Assembly: GCA_035566015.1 (NCBI GenBank)
Contig: DATMRS010000008.1
Location: 124,001-188,000 of the forward strand
Reading direction: 5' to 3'
Length of the DNA stretch: 64,000 bases
Source of the DNA: DATMRS01 sp035566015
GTDB lineage: Bacteria; Pseudomonadota; Alphaproteobacteria; Sphingomonadales; Sphingomonadaceae
Below are positions 33,932 to 45,065 of the stretch, piece by piece; within the stretch, counting starts at the first letter, position 1; every line of letters begins with the position of its first letter. Under the pieces are notes generated by a model. That model did no database searches and was not told the origin of the DNA. It saw nothing but the letters and a program-made list of their open reading frames with translations. The position numbers and the translations under genes are program-made.

Positions 33932-34848
33932 AGGCCGACCTGCGCCCGGACGATGCAACGCGCGCCATTCCCCCTGTGCGGGGGACGGCGGAGCATCGGG
34001 GCGCGCTCGACACGTTCATCTGGTTTCGTACCGGCGGCCCGGCCGAATGGCTGGTGCGTCCCGCCGATGTCGACGACCTCGCGGCTTTCCTGAAGGCGCT
34101 CGACCCCGCCGTGCCGGTCTTTCCGATCGGGGTGGGATCGAACCTGATCGTGCGTGACGGCGGCGTGCCCGGCGTCACGATCCGCCTGCCCAAGAGCTTT
34201 GGGAGGGTGACGATCGAGCCGGGCAATCGCGTGCGCGCGGGCGCGGGCGCGATGGGAATCAGCGTCGCCAGCGGGGCGCGCGATGCCGGCGTCGCCGGTC
34301 TTGAATTTTTGCGCGGCATCCCCGGAACGGTGGGTGGCGCGGTTCGAATGAACGCCGGGGCCTATGGCCGCGACGTTTCCGATATCCTCGTCGACTATCG
34401 TGTGGTGACCCGCGCGGGTGAGGTTCTGGAGTTGCCGGCTTCGGAACTCGCCTATCGCTATCGCCATTCGGCGCTGCCCGCCGGCAGCGTTGTCGTCGAG
34501 GCCCTGTTCGAGGGCGAAGCGGGCGATCCGGCGGCGATCGGCGCCGAGATGGATCGCATCGCCGCCGAACGCGAGGCGAGCCAGCCGCTCCGCTCGCGTA
34601 CCGGCGGGTCAACCTTCAAGAATCCGCCTGGCGACAAGGCGTGGCGGCTGGTCGACGAAGCCGGCTGCCGGGGCCTGACGATCGGCAAGGCGATGGTGTC
34701 CGAAAAGCATTGCAACTTCCTCCTCAACATGGGCGGCGCGAGCGCGGCCGAGATCGAGGGGCTGGGCGAGGAGGTGCGCCGCCGCGTGAAGGCTCAAACG
34801 GGCGTCGAGCTGGAATGGGAGATACAACGCGTGGGGGTGCCGGCATGA
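33928..34848 (+). CDS. murB: UDP-N-acetylenolpyruvoylglucosamine reductase
   Basis: MurB (306 aa) is an FAD enzyme that reduces enolpyruvyl-UDP-GlcNAc to UDP-MurNAc. FAD-site WFRTGGPAEWLVRP near residue 32, PIGVGSNLIVRDGG, and PGTVGGAVRMNAGAYG are clear, and the catalytic-loop RTGGSTFKNP marks the short type II-like form. The ATG overlapping the small upstream ORF was chosen; the much longer in-frame reading through that ORF has no MurB character. Confidence 0.96.
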   Translation: MKADLRPDDATRAIPPVRGTAEHRGALDTFIWFRTGGPAEWLVRPADVDDLAAFLKALDPAVPVFPIGVGSNLIVRDGGVPGVTIRLPKSFGRVTIEPGNRVRAGAGAMGISVASGARDAGVAGLEFLRGIPGTVGGAVRMNAGAYGRDVSDILVDYRVVTRAGEVLELPASELAYRYRHSALPAGSVVVEALFEGEAGDPAAIGAEMDRIAAEREASQPLRSRTGGSTFKNPPGDKAWRLVDEAGCRGLTIGKAMVSEKHCNFLLNMGGASAAEIEGLGEEVRRRVKAQTGVELEWEIQRVGVPA

Positions 34849-35768
34849 GTGTCGCGCCACTTCATGTCGTGGTGCTGATGGGCGGCTGGTCCGCCGAGCG
34901 CGACGTGTCGTTGACGAGCGGCGCCGGCGTCGCCGACGCGCTCGAATCGCTGGGCCATCGGGTGACGCGGATCGACATGGATCGCGGCGTCGCGTTGCGT
35001 CTCGCCGAGGCGAAGCCCGACGTGGTGTTCAACGCGCTGCACGGCACGCCCGGCGAGGACGGATCGGTGCAGGGCATGCTCGATCTGATGGGGCTGCGCT
35101 ACACCCATTCGGGGCTCGCCACCTCGGTGATCGCGATCGACAAGCAGCTTACCAAGAACGCGCTCGTCCCTCACGGCATCCGCATGCCGGGCGGATTGAT
35201 CGTCGCGTCCGAAAGCCTGCACGTCGCCGATCCGCTGCCGCGCCCCTATGTGGTGAAGCCGGTCAACGAAGGCTCGTCGGTCGGCGTCGCGATCGTCACC
35301 GAAGACGGCAATTACGGCAGCCCGATCGGCCGCGATGTCGAGGGACCGTGGCGGCATTTCGAAAGCCTGCTGGCCGAGCCGTTCATCAAGGGGCGCGAAC
35401 TGACGGTGGCGGTGCTGGGCGATCGCGCGCTGGCCGTCACCGAACTCAAGCCCCGCAGCGGCTTTTACGATTATGACGCCAAATATACCGACGGCCTGAC
35501 GACGCATATCTGCCCCGCGCAGATACCGGCGGAGATCGCCGCCTCGGCGATGGAGATGGCGTTGAAGGCGCATCGCCTGCTGGGCTGCAAGGGCACCTCG
35601 CGCGCCGATTTCCGCTGGGACGAGGAAGCCGGCGAGGCGGGGCTCTATCTGCTGGAAGTGAACACCCAGCCGGGCATGACGCCCTTGAGCCTCGTGCCCG
35701 AACAGGCGCGCCATGTAGGGATGAGCTACGCCGCGCTCGTCCAGCGCATCGTCGAGGAGGCCTTATGA
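34845..35768 (+). CDS. ddl: D-alanine-D-alanine ligase
   Basis: Ddl (307 aa) makes the D-Ala-D-Ala dipeptide used by MurF. It is an ATP-grasp enzyme: VVLMGGWSAERDVSLTSG near the start, HGTPGEDGSVQGMLDL, KPVNEGSSVGVAIV for ATP binding, and VNTQPGMTPLSLVPEQA near the C-terminus. The start overlaps the murB stop (ATGA). It overlaps ftsQ by 4 bp. Confidence 0.97.
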   Translation: MSVAPLHVVVLMGGWSAERDVSLTSGAGVADALESLGHRVTRIDMDRGVALRLAEAKPDVVFNALHGTPGEDGSVQGMLDLMGLRYTHSGLATSVIAIDKQLTKNALVPHGIRMPGGLIVASESLHVADPLPRPYVVKPVNEGSSVGVAIVTEDGNYGSPIGRDVEGPWRHFESLLAEPFIKGRELTVAVLGDRALAVTELKPRSGFYDYDAKYTDGLTTHICPAQIPAEIAASAMEMALKAHRLLGCKGTSRADFRWDEEAGEAGLYLLEVNTQPGMTPLSLVPEQARHVGMSYAALVQRIVEEAL

Positions 35769-36733
35769 GCAGCCATGAGGACCGCACCAGGATCCGCCGG
35801 GGGGCGAAACCCCGCAAGCGCGTCGCCAAGGGGCGCCCGGCGGCGCGGCGGCGCGGCGCGTCTTCGTCGCTCGACCGGGCGCTGAAGACGATCCCGCCGC
35901 GCTACGTCGCGGCGGCGCGCAAGACGGTAACATATGGGCTGGCCGCAGGCGTGGTCGTCGTCGTCGCCGCCGGTCTTGTCGCGATGCGGTTGCCGCAGAT
36001 GATCGGGATCGAGCTGGGCGAGATGGTGGGGCGCGCCGGCTTCGCGGTGAAGCGCGTCGAGATACGCGGCATCGATCATATGGACCGCACGCCGGTGGAG
36101 AATGCCGCGCTGGACGAGAAGGAGCGCGCGATGCCGCTCGTCGATCTCTCCGCGATTCGCGAGCGGCTGCTGGCGCAGGGCTGGGTGGCGGATGCGCGCG
36201 TCTCGCGACGCCTGCCCGATACGCTGGTGATCGACATTGTCGAGCGGCAGCCTGCCGCGCTGTGGCAATATCAGCGCCGGCTGATGCTGGTGGATAAGGA
36301 CGGCCGCCCGATCGAGCGGGTGCGGCTGACGGGCAGTCCGCTGCCCGATCTGCCCATCGTGATCGGGCCGGGCGCGAACCGCCAGCTCGGCGCGCTCGAA
36401 AAGCTGCTTGCCGCTGCGCCCGCATTGAAGCCGGTGCTCGACGGCGCGACCTGGATCGGCAACCGGCGTTGGGACATACGCTTCCGCTCGGGCGAGACAT
36501 TGTCGCTGCCCGAAGGGGCGCAGGAAGCGCGCAAGGCGCTGGTCTATTTCGCGCAGCAGGACGAGGTGGCGCGACTGCTGGGGCAGGGAATCACCCGGTT
36601 CGACATGCGCGTGCCGGGGAAGCTGGTGCTTACCATGCCCAAACGCGACGAGCATGGACGGGGCGGCGCGATGCTGCCGGCGAGCGCGCCGGCACAGCGG
36701 CCGACGCAGGCCGAGATGGCCAAGGATATCTGA
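35765..36733 (+). CDS. ftsQ: Cell division protein FtsQ
   Basis: FtsQ (322 aa) links the early and late divisome. A very basic cytoplasmic N-terminus (RKRVAKGRPAARRR) precedes one membrane segment (about 60-80), a POTRA domain beginning FAVKRVEIRGIDHMDR, and the beta domain. It overlaps ddl by 4 bp and is followed by ftsA after 10 bp. Confidence 0.94.
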   Translation: MSSHEDRTRIRRGAKPRKRVAKGRPAARRRGASSSLDRALKTIPPRYVAAARKTVTYGLAAGVVVVVAAGLVAMRLPQMIGIELGEMVGRAGFAVKRVEIRGIDHMDRTPVENAALDEKERAMPLVDLSAIRERLLAQGWVADARVSRRLPDTLVIDIVERQPAALWQYQRRLMLVDKDGRPIERVRLTGSPLPDLPIVIGPGANRQLGALEKLLAAAPALKPVLDGATWIGNRRWDIRFRSGETLSLPEGAQEARKALVYFAQQDEVARLLGQGITRFDMRVPGKLVLTMPKRDEHGRGGAMLPASAPAQRPTQAEMAKDI

Positions 36734-36743
36734 GGGGGACAGG

Positions 36744-38015
36744 ATGGCGCATCAACGGACCGACTCTCTCATCACGGCACTGGACATAGGATCGTCCAAG
36801 GTCTCCGCGCTGATCGCGCAACTGCCCGAGGAAGGCGGCGGCCCCTTGCAGGTGCTCGGCACCGGCCAGCGCGAAAGCCGGGGCGTCAAGCGTGGCTATA
36901 TCGCCGACATGGAAGCGACCGAGGTCGCGATCCGCGAGGCAGTGGAGCAGGCCGAGCGGATCGCGCGGCTCAACATCGAGAATGTGTGGGTCAGCTTTTC
37001 GGCCGGCGGCCTCGTCAGCAAGCTCGCCTCGGTCGAGGTCGATCTGGGCGGGCACCGGATCGAGCAGCGCGACGTGGACGACCTGCTGGCGGCGGGGCGC
37101 GGATCGATCGACCCGGAAGGGCGGATGGTGCTCCACGCGCAGCCGACGCTCTACACGCTGGACGGGCTGAAGGGCACCAAGACGCCGATCGGCCTGCATG
37201 CCGACCGGTTGGCGGTGGACATTCATGTCGTCGCCGCCGAAGCCTCGCCGGTTCGCAATGTCGATCTGTGCGTGAGAAGCGCGCATCTCGACGTGAAGTC
37301 GATCGTCGCCTCGCCGGTCGCGACAGGCATGGCCTGCCTGTCCGACGAGGAACGCGATCTGGGCGTCGCGCTGGTCGAAATGGGGGCGGGCGTCACCAAC
37401 GTGTCGCTGTTCGCGGGCGGAATGCTCGTCGGCCTCGCCGCGATCCCGATGGGGGCTGCCGACATCACCGACACGCTTGCCACCGCCTTCGGCACGCGCC
37501 GCGCCGACGCCGAACGGCTCAAGACCTTCTACGGATCAGCGACGACGTCCCCACGCGACAATCATGACATGATCGATATCGTCCCCGTCGCCGGCCTTCA
37601 GCCCGACGGCGTGGAGCGCCCGCAGATCACGCGCGCGCAGCTGATCGCGATCATCCGCCAGCAGCTCGAAAGCTGGATGGGGGAGATCGACGCGACGCTG
37701 AAGCGGCTCGGCTTCACCGGCCCGGCCTGCCGTCAGGTCGTCCTGTCGGGCGGCGGCGCGGAGTTGAAGGGCATGGCCGATTATGCGCAGGGCGCGCTCG
37801 GCCGCTCGGTGCGTATCGGCCGGCCGCGGGGGCTTTCGGGCCTGCCTGACGCGCATAGCGGGCCGGCCTTCGCGACGCTCGCCGGGCTCGCGCAGTTCGC
37901 CGCGGCGACGCCGGTGGACCTTCGGCAGATCGTGCCCGCGCAACAGACCGTCCACCGTGTCACCGCCTCGGGCATGGTGCAGAAGCTGATCGCGGCGTTC
38001 AGGCAGGGATATTGA
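36744..38015 (+). CDS. ftsA: Cell division protein FtsA
   Basis: FtsA (423 aa) is the actin-like protein that tethers FtsZ to the membrane. The start with GAGGGGG upstream gives MAHQRTDSLITALDIGSSKVSAL, with the phosphate-1 loop of the actin fold. VEMGAGVTNVSLF and VLSGGGAELKGMADYA are the other nucleotide loops, and the C-terminal MVQKLIAAFRQGY is the amphipathic membrane-targeting helix. Confidence 0.96.
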   Translation: MAHQRTDSLITALDIGSSKVSALIAQLPEEGGGPLQVLGTGQRESRGVKRGYIADMEATEVAIREAVEQAERIARLNIENVWVSFSAGGLVSKLASVEVDLGGHRIEQRDVDDLLAAGRGSIDPEGRMVLHAQPTLYTLDGLKGTKTPIGLHADRLAVDIHVVAAEASPVRNVDLCVRSAHLDVKSIVASPVATGMACLSDEERDLGVALVEMGAGVTNVSLFAGGMLVGLAAIPMGAADITDTLATAFGTRRADAERLKTFYGSATTSPRDNHDMIDIVPVAGLQPDGVERPQITRAQLIAIIRQQLESWMGEIDATLKRLGFTGPACRQVVLSGGGAELKGMADYAQGALGRSVRIGRPRGLSGLPDAHSGPAFATLAGLAQFAAATPVDLRQIVPAQQTVHRVTASGMVQKLIAAFRQGY

Positions 38016-38136
38016 TGAAAATAGCTGGGGATAATCTCGTTTCCGTCCACTTTTTACGTGCGTCGCTGATTCGCGTCTGGCAAGATTCCCCGTGTCGGGG
38101 TGCGCGTCGGGCGAGGCACCATCGGGGAGATGACAG
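38016..38136 (+). promoter_or_regulatory. ftsA-ftsZ spacer
   Basis: This 121-bp gap is the only sizeable break in the dcw cluster between mraZ and ftsZ, so an extra ftsZ promoter or a leader is plausible. A CCCCGTGTCGGGG inverted repeat lies at about 38091-38103, and GGGGAGATGACAG provides the ribosome binding site of ftsZ. No CtrA-type TTAA-N7-TTAA site was found. Confidence 0.35.
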
Positions 38137-39597
<1,461 letters not shown>

Positions 39598-39739
39598 GCG
39601 GACTGGAGGGCGGATGGCGCTCGCCGCGTCGTTCGTCCTCCCGCTCCACCGTTCCGGCGTGAATTGGCGCGCGGCGGCTTGCCTCGCGGCGGCCGACCTG
39701 TCGTCTCCACCGATCATGCTGGCGAACGCCGGCACCTCT

Positions 39740-39833
39740 CGTCTTGTCCGGGGGAAGTGGCGAAAGGCTCGCGGAGCCCAAGCCGCCGCCTTATGACGGG
39801 CGAGCCGAGTCTATGGCGCTCGCCGGGACGACG
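39740..39833. repeat. Diverged 94-bp palindromic element after ftsZ
   Basis: The segment begins CGTCTTGTCCGG and ends CCGGGACGACG, and is exactly 94 bp. Read on the minus strand its start, CGTCGTCCCGGCGA and GCCATAGACTCGGCTCG, lines up with the element at 55921 (GCCATGGACTCGGTTCG). It is therefore probably an old, degraded member of the family found around the SGNH/MBOAT locus. It lies in the otherwise unassigned gap 39598-39867. Confidence 0.55.
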
Positions 39834-39867
39834 GGGGCGCGAGAGGGAGACGCATCGCGCCGATGAA

Positions 39868-41187
39868 GTGGACTTGGTTCTGAAACCCGCATTTCCCAAA
39901 TCGCTGCTGTTGGCCGGTTGCGCGTTGCTGCTGGCCGGCCTTGCGCCGTTCGCCTCCGCGCTGGCGCAGACCACGCCTGCCGCCGCCGTTGGTGATCCGG
40001 CCGAGAGGCTGAGCCGCTATCTGCGGGCGCTGGCGCAGAACCCGCAGGACCTGGCGATGCTCACCGCCTCGGGGCAGGCTGCGCTTGAGCTGGGTGATGC
40101 AAGTGGCGCGCTCGGCTTCTATGCGCGCGCGGAGAAGCTTGCGCCGAAGGACGGGCGGGTGAAGGCGGGCCTCGGATCGGCGCTCGTCCACCTCGAACAG
40201 CCGAAAGAGGCGCTGAAGCTGCTCGATGAAGCGGTCGACCTCGGCGTGCCAGAGGCGGATATCGCCAGCGACCGGGGCCTGGCGCGCGACATGCGCGGCG
40301 ACAACCGGCGCGCGCAGGCCGATTATCTGCTGGCGCTGCGGGCCCATCCCGATGCGGAGACGACGCGCCGTCTCGCCTTGTCGCAGGCGATTGCGGGCGA
40401 CAGGGCTGCCGCGCTCGTGACGTTGCAGCCGCTCCTTCAGCGCCACGACAAGGGCGCGGACCGCGCGCGCGCCTTCGTGCTGGCGCTGACCGGCGATACG
40501 GCGGGCGCCGAAAAGGCCGCGCGCGACGAAATGCCGGCGCAGCAGGTGGCGGCGCTCGCCCCCTTCCTCGCCCGCCTGTCGATGCTCAAGGCGGGGCAGA
40601 AAGCGGCGGCGGTGCATTTCGGCCACTTCCCCTCGCTCGGCCGCCGCTACACCGAGGCGCAGCTTTTCGCCGAGGCGACGCGCGACGCCCAAGGCGTTGC
40701 AACGCCGCTGGCCGATGATGATGTGAGTGGCGACGAGGAGCCCGTCTTCCGCGCCGCCCCGCCGCGCGCCGAAGCCGCCCCCACCACGACCGCCCGGTCG
40801 AGGGCCGACGCCGCGCGCGAGAAGGCGGCCGACGCGAAAACGAAAGCGGCGAAGGCCAAGGCGACGACCACCGCAAAGGCCAAGGAGAAAGCCGAGGCGA
40901 AGGCGAAGGCCGCTGCGCCCGAACGCTATTGGGTGCAGGTCGCCTCGGGCCGGAACAAGGCCGATCTCGGCAAGGCATGGCAAGCGCTCGTCGCGAAATA
41001 CGCCAAGCTGCGCGGCCGTGAAGCCTGGACGGCCCCCTGGCGCGCCTCCCACCGCCTCCTCACCGGCCCGTTCAAGACTGCCGCCGACGCCCAGGATTTC
41101 GTAAACACCCTCGCCAAAACCGGCTTCTCGACCATCCAGTTCACCACCCGCGCAGGCGCGACGGTGGAGAGGGTGACGACAAAATAG
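39868..41187 (+). CDS. TPR and SPOR domain exported protein
   Basis: The protein (439 aa) has a signal peptide (LLLAGCALLLAGLAPFASALAQ), tetratricopeptide-like repeats over about residues 45-250 (DPAERLSRYLRALAQNPQDL, GALGFYARAEKLAPKDGRVKAG and similar), an Ala/Lys-rich linker and a C-terminal SPOR domain (RYWVQVASGRNKADLGKAW to TIQFTTRAG). SPOR domains bind denuded glycan at the septum, which fits its place directly after ftsZ. The start is uncertain: GTG 39868 or TTG 39874; the frame is open further upstream, but that part is repeat DNA. Confidence 0.75.
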   Translation: MDLVLKPAFPKSLLLAGCALLLAGLAPFASALAQTTPAAAVGDPAERLSRYLRALAQNPQDLAMLTASGQAALELGDASGALGFYARAEKLAPKDGRVKAGLGSALVHLEQPKEALKLLDEAVDLGVPEADIASDRGLARDMRGDNRRAQADYLLALRAHPDAETTRRLALSQAIAGDRAAALVTLQPLLQRHDKGADRARAFVLALTGDTAGAEKAARDEMPAQQVAALAPFLARLSMLKAGQKAAAVHFGHFPSLGRRYTEAQLFAEATRDAQGVATPLADDDVSGDEEPVFRAAPPRAEAAPTTTARSRADAAREKAADAKTKAAKAKATTTAKAKEKAEAKAKAAAPERYWVQVASGRNKADLGKAWQALVAKYAKLRGREAWTAPWRASHRLLTGPFKTAADAQDFVNTLAKTGFSTIQFTTRAGATVERVTTK

Positions 41188-41200
41188 AGGGCGGCTCTCC

Positions 41201-42547
41201 TTATCCCCGCGCCGCCGGGACGTGGCGGTCTACTATGAAGGCGGCGGCGGAGACGAGGAGGGCGCTGAGGGCGAGGACGGTGAAGAAGGGGATGACGCTG
41301 CCGGCGCCGAGATCGAGGAGGGCGCCCCCGAAGCCGCTGGCGGAGATCGCCCCGACGCGGCTCATGAAGATGCCGAAGCCGATCCCGCCCGAACGACAGG
41401 ACTGCGGATAGCCATAGGCCATGATGACATACATCGTCGCGATCCCGGCGCTGAACACCGCGGAGGCCGCGCCGATCAGGCTGACGGTCAGCACGCGCTG
41501 GTCGAGCGACGGGCTGGCGGGGAGAAGTTCGACGACGAACGCCAGCGCGATCATCAGGACCAGCAGGACCGCGCTGACGGCGGCCATGACGCGCCGCGAT
41601 CCGTAGCGGTGGGTGAGGACGCCCGCGCCCACCGATCCGATCATCGCGGTGATCCCCGCCACCGACACGGCATTGCCCGCCTGCTCTAGGGTGAAGCCCG
41701 CCGCGGTGAGGAAGGTGGTCGTCCAGTTCAGCACGCCATAGGCGACCATCGCGCAGGCGGCGAAGGCGACGCCCACGCCGATATTGAGGCGCAGATTGGT
41801 GCGGTGGAGGACGCCGATCGAGGGGCCGCTCTCGCTGTCTGTGTCATGGCGTTCGGCGGTTAGCGTGACATCATGGCCGAGCACGCGTCTCGCCGCGCGG
41901 GAGGCCTCGGCGGCTTTGCCCCGGGAGAGCAGGAAGGACGGGCTGTCGCGCAGCACCGCGAGCACGACCGCCACCAGCAGCAGCGTCGCCACGCCGAATA
42001 CGACGAAGGCGCCGCGCCAGCCGTGCAGCTCCGCAATGTCGGGGCCAAGCCAGCCGGCGATCGTGCCGCCGACCGGGGTGCCGACCGACAGGGTGCTGAC
42101 CGCGACCGGGCGCCACCGCTCGGGCAGCCACTCGCTCGCCATGGCGAGCGTGTTCGAATAGGCCGCGCCGAAGCCGATGCCCCCGACGATGCGCCACAAG
42201 GCGAGGTCCCAGACGCCGCCGGCGCGGCTGGCGGCGATCGTGGCGAGCGTGAAGACGAGCGCGGCAAGCGCGAGCGAGTAACGCCGGCCGATCCGGTCGC
42301 CGAGCCAGCCGCCACCCCAGGCGCCAAGCCCGAAGCCGACCAGCGCGGCGCTCATCGCGATGCCGAATGTGCCCCGGTCGACGCCGAAATCATGGATCAC
42401 CAGCGGCGCGACGATGCCGAGCAACTGCATGTCGATGCCGTCGCTGACCAGCACCAGCATGCACACCGCCACCGTTGCCCATTGGAAGGCGCGCAACGGC
42501 GCGCGCGACAGCGCGTCGCTGAAGGTCGTGGCTGCTACCGTCGCCAT
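41201..42547 (-). CDS. MFS transporter, aromatic acid:H+ symporter-like
   Basis: A 448-residue, 12-segment major facilitator. Loop motifs GDRIGRRYSLALAALV (between segments 2 and 3) and the early DGIDMQLLGIVAPLV resemble the AAHS branch, whose members take up aromatic acids such as 4-hydroxybenzoate. The substrate cannot be fixed from sequence, and no aromatic-degradation genes are nearby. It is convergent with the TPR/SPOR gene across 13 bp and reads away from hisC's stop region on the same strand. Confidence 0.8.
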   Translation of the reverse strand: MATVAATTFSDALSRAPLRAFQWATVAVCMLVLVSDGIDMQLLGIVAPLVIHDFGVDRGTFGIAMSAALVGFGLGAWGGGWLGDRIGRRYSLALAALVFTLATIAASRAGGVWDLALWRIVGGIGFGAAYSNTLAMASEWLPERWRPVAVSTLSVGTPVGGTIAGWLGPDIAELHGWRGAFVVFGVATLLLVAVVLAVLRDSPSFLLSRGKAAEASRAARRVLGHDVTLTAERHDTDSESGPSIGVLHRTNLRLNIGVGVAFAACAMVAYGVLNWTTTFLTAAGFTLEQAGNAVSVAGITAMIGSVGAGVLTHRYGSRRVMAAVSAVLLVLMIALAFVVELLPASPSLDQRVLTVSLIGAASAVFSAGIATMYVIMAYGYPQSCRSGGIGFGIFMSRVGAISASGFGGALLDLGAGSVIPFFTVLALSALLVSAAAFIVDRHVPAARG

Positions 42548-42646
42548 GGCGCCGTCTTCTCCTCTCCCGTCGTCCGCTTTGTACGCGGCTCTCTGCCTGC
42601 CTAGCCGGTTAGGCGGCGGCGGGAAAGGTTGACTCTGTCGCCTTCG

Positions 42647-43714
42647 TCAGGCGGCCTCCCCGAGGATCGCCGCGAGCGCCTCGGTAAGGCGATCGAGTTC
42701 GGGCTCCGATCCGATGGTGATGCGGAGGTAGTCGGCGACGCGCGGGCCGGAGAAATGGCGGACGAGGATCGCGCGTTCCCTCAGCGCCGCCGTCAGCGCC
42801 GCGCCGTCGTGGCGGGGGTGGCGGGCGAAGACGAAATTGGCGCTGGAGGGCAGGACATCGAAGCCGAGGCTGCGGAGCGTCGCGGTCAGCCGCTCGCGAT
42901 TGGCGATGATCGTCGATCGCGTCTGCTGGAACCAGGCGTCGTCTTCGATCGCGGCGACGGCGCCCGCTTCGGCCAGCCGATCGAGCGGATAGGAATTGAA
43001 GCTGTCCTTGACGCGGGTCAGCGCCTCGATGAGCGCTTCGTCGCCGATCGCATAGCCGACGCGCAGCCCGGCGAGCGCGCGCGATTTGGACAGCGTCTGG
43101 ACGACGAGCAGGTTGGGATGATCGTGGATCAGCGGGATCGCGCTCTCCGCGCCGAAATCGACATAGGCCTCGTCGATAACGACAGGTACGTCGGCGCGCG
43201 CGGCGAGCAACCGCGCGATATCCGCGCGGGAGAGGGCGATGCCGGTGGGCGCGTTCGGATTAGGCAGAATGATCGCGCCGAGGTCACCCTGATAATCGGC
43301 GATACGGATGTGCATTTCGCCGTCGAGCGGGATCGTCCGATGTTCGATGCCGAACAGCCGGCAATAGACCGGGTAGAAGCTGTAGGTGACGTCGGGGAAG
43401 AGCAAAGGCCCCGGCTGCTTCAGCAGGCCGGCGAAAGCGTGGGCGAGCACTTCGTCCGATCCGTTGCCGACGAAGACCTGCGCGGGTGTGACGCCATGAT
43501 AGGCGGCCAGCGTCTCGCGCAGCCGCGTCGATTGCGGATCGGGATAGAGGCGCAGCGTATCGGCGGCGGCCGACTGGATCGCGGCGATCGCACGGGGTGA
43601 GGGCGCGAACGGGCTTTCATTGGTGTTGAGCTTCACCAGACCGGGAATGCGTGGCTGCTCGCCCGGGACATAGGGCGACAGGCTCCGGACAAGGTCCGAC
43701 CAATAACGGCTCAC
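42647..43714 (-). CDS. hisC: Histidinol-phosphate aminotransferase
   Basis: HisC (355 aa) converts imidazole-acetol phosphate to histidinol phosphate, and in some alphaproteobacteria also handles aromatic amino acids. The PLP lysine is in TLSKSRALAGLRVGYA near residue 210, with VGNGSDEVLAHAF and NPNAPTG upstream and the C-terminal LRITIGSEPELDRL. The start is GTG, supported by AAGAGGA 5 bases upstream. It is divergent from the dGTPase gene. Confidence 0.9.
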   Translation of the reverse strand: MSRYWSDLVRSLSPYVPGEQPRIPGLVKLNTNESPFAPSPRAIAAIQSAAADTLRLYPDPQSTRLRETLAAYHGVTPAQVFVGNGSDEVLAHAFAGLLKQPGPLLFPDVTYSFYPVYCRLFGIEHRTIPLDGEMHIRIADYQGDLGAIILPNPNAPTGIALSRADIARLLAARADVPVVIDEAYVDFGAESAIPLIHDHPNLLVVQTLSKSRALAGLRVGYAIGDEALIEALTRVKDSFNSYPLDRLAEAGAVAAIEDDAWFQQTRSTIIANRERLTATLRSLGFDVLPSSANFVFARHPRHDGAALTAALRERAILVRHFSGPRVADYLRITIGSEPELDRLTEALAAILGEAA

Positions 43715-43819
43715 ATGATCCTCTTTCGCTGCTGCCCGCCGCGATGGGGGTTCGGCCTCGCGCGGTCAAGCCCGGCAAATAGGGATTCAATGCGCGGCCG
43801 GTCGTCCCTATGAGGGGGC

Positions 43820-44986
43820 ATGACTCCGCCCGCGCCCTATGCCTCCGATCCGGCGCGGTCCCGTGGAAGGCGGCATGCCGAGCAGCGCGGCGAGACGCGC
43901 GGGCCGCGCGATGCCTTCCAGCGCGACCGCGATCGCATCATCCACTCGATCGCCTTCCGCCGCCTGCGGCACAAGACGCAGGTGTTCGTCGCGCCCGACG
44001 GCGATCATTTCCGGGTGCGGCTGACGCACAGCCTGGAAGTGGCGCAGATCGGACGGACGATCGCGCGCGCGCTCGGGCTGAACGAGGATCTGACCGAGGC
44101 ACTCTGCCTCGCCCACGATATCGGCCACCCGCCCTTCGGCCATGCCGGCGAGGACGCGCTGAAGGCGGCGACGATGGATGCCGGCGGCTTCGATCACAAC
44201 GCCCATACCTTGCGCGTGCTCACCCGGCTGGAGGCGCCCTATCCGCGCTTCGATGGGCTGAACCTGAGTTGGGAAATGCTGGAGGGACTGGCCAAGCATA
44301 ATGGCCCGGTGCGCCATCCGGGCTGGGCGCTAGCGGAGGCGGACGCCGACTTTCCGCTCGATCTTGCCAGCCATGCCTCGCTGGAGGCGCAGGTCGCGGC
44401 GCTGGCGGACGACATCGCTTATGACAATCACGATATCGACGACGGTATCCGCGCCGGCCTGATCGGCCTCGACGAGGTGGTCGCCGAGCCGCATGTCGCC
44501 GAGGCGTGGCGGACGGTGACGACGCGTTATCCCGACATATCGCGGCGGCGTCAGGTCGCCGAATTGGTTCGCGAGCAGATCGGACGGATGGTGAACGACC
44601 TGCTCGACGAAACGCGCGCGCGGATCGCCGCGGCCGGCGTCGCCAGCGTTGAGGAGGTACGCGCGGCGGGGCATGCGCTGGCCGCCTTCTCCGACGAGAT
44701 GACGGCGCGCGAGCGCGGCTTCAAGCGGTTCATGTATGCGCGGCTCTATCATCATCCCTATCAGGTGGAGGTGGCGGAACAGGCGGGAAAGGTGGTCGCC
44801 GGGCTGGCGGCGGCCTATCGCGGCGATCCGGTGCTGCTGCCCGAGGGGTGGCGCACGCGCCTGCCCAGGGCCGATCCTGAGCGCGCGCGCCATATTGCCG
44901 ATTTCATCGCGGGAATGACCGATCGCTACGCGCTCGCCCGCTATCGCGAGCTGATCGGCCCGATCGAGATTGCGGAAGGTTTCTAA
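43820..44986 (+). CDS. dgt: Deoxyguanosinetriphosphate triphosphohydrolase-like protein
   Basis: An HD-domain dNTP triphosphohydrolase (388 aa) that would release tripolyphosphate from dNTPs. The metal-binding set is visible: RLTHSLEVAQIGRTIAR near residue 72 for the first His, LAHDIGHPPFGHAGEDAL near 97 for the HD pair, and a later conserved Asp in LADDIAYDNHDIDDG. The length matches the dGTPase-like type 2 group. Confidence 0.9.
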   Translation: MTPPAPYASDPARSRGRRHAEQRGETRGPRDAFQRDRDRIIHSIAFRRLRHKTQVFVAPDGDHFRVRLTHSLEVAQIGRTIARALGLNEDLTEALCLAHDIGHPPFGHAGEDALKAATMDAGGFDHNAHTLRVLTRLEAPYPRFDGLNLSWEMLEGLAKHNGPVRHPGWALAEADADFPLDLASHASLEAQVAALADDIAYDNHDIDDGIRAGLIGLDEVVAEPHVAEAWRTVTTRYPDISRRRQVAELVREQIGRMVNDLLDETRARIAAAGVASVEEVRAAGHALAAFSDEMTARERGFKRFMYARLYHHPYQVEVAEQAGKVVAGLAAAYRGDPVLLPEGWRTRLPRADPERARHIADFIAGMTDRYALARYRELIGPIEIAEGF

Positions 44987-45065
44987 CCTAATAGGTAAAA
45001 ATACCTTGGACATGTAGGATAATCGCTGCCATCTCCCGTGCCGCACGGGACGGAGGAGGGCAGAC

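Noticed and set aside
45000..45030. AT-richer stretch after the dGTPase gene considered as a promoter for the amidase
   Set aside because: TTGGAC and GGATAAT-like hexamers are only about 7 bases apart, far from the 16-18 bp needed.
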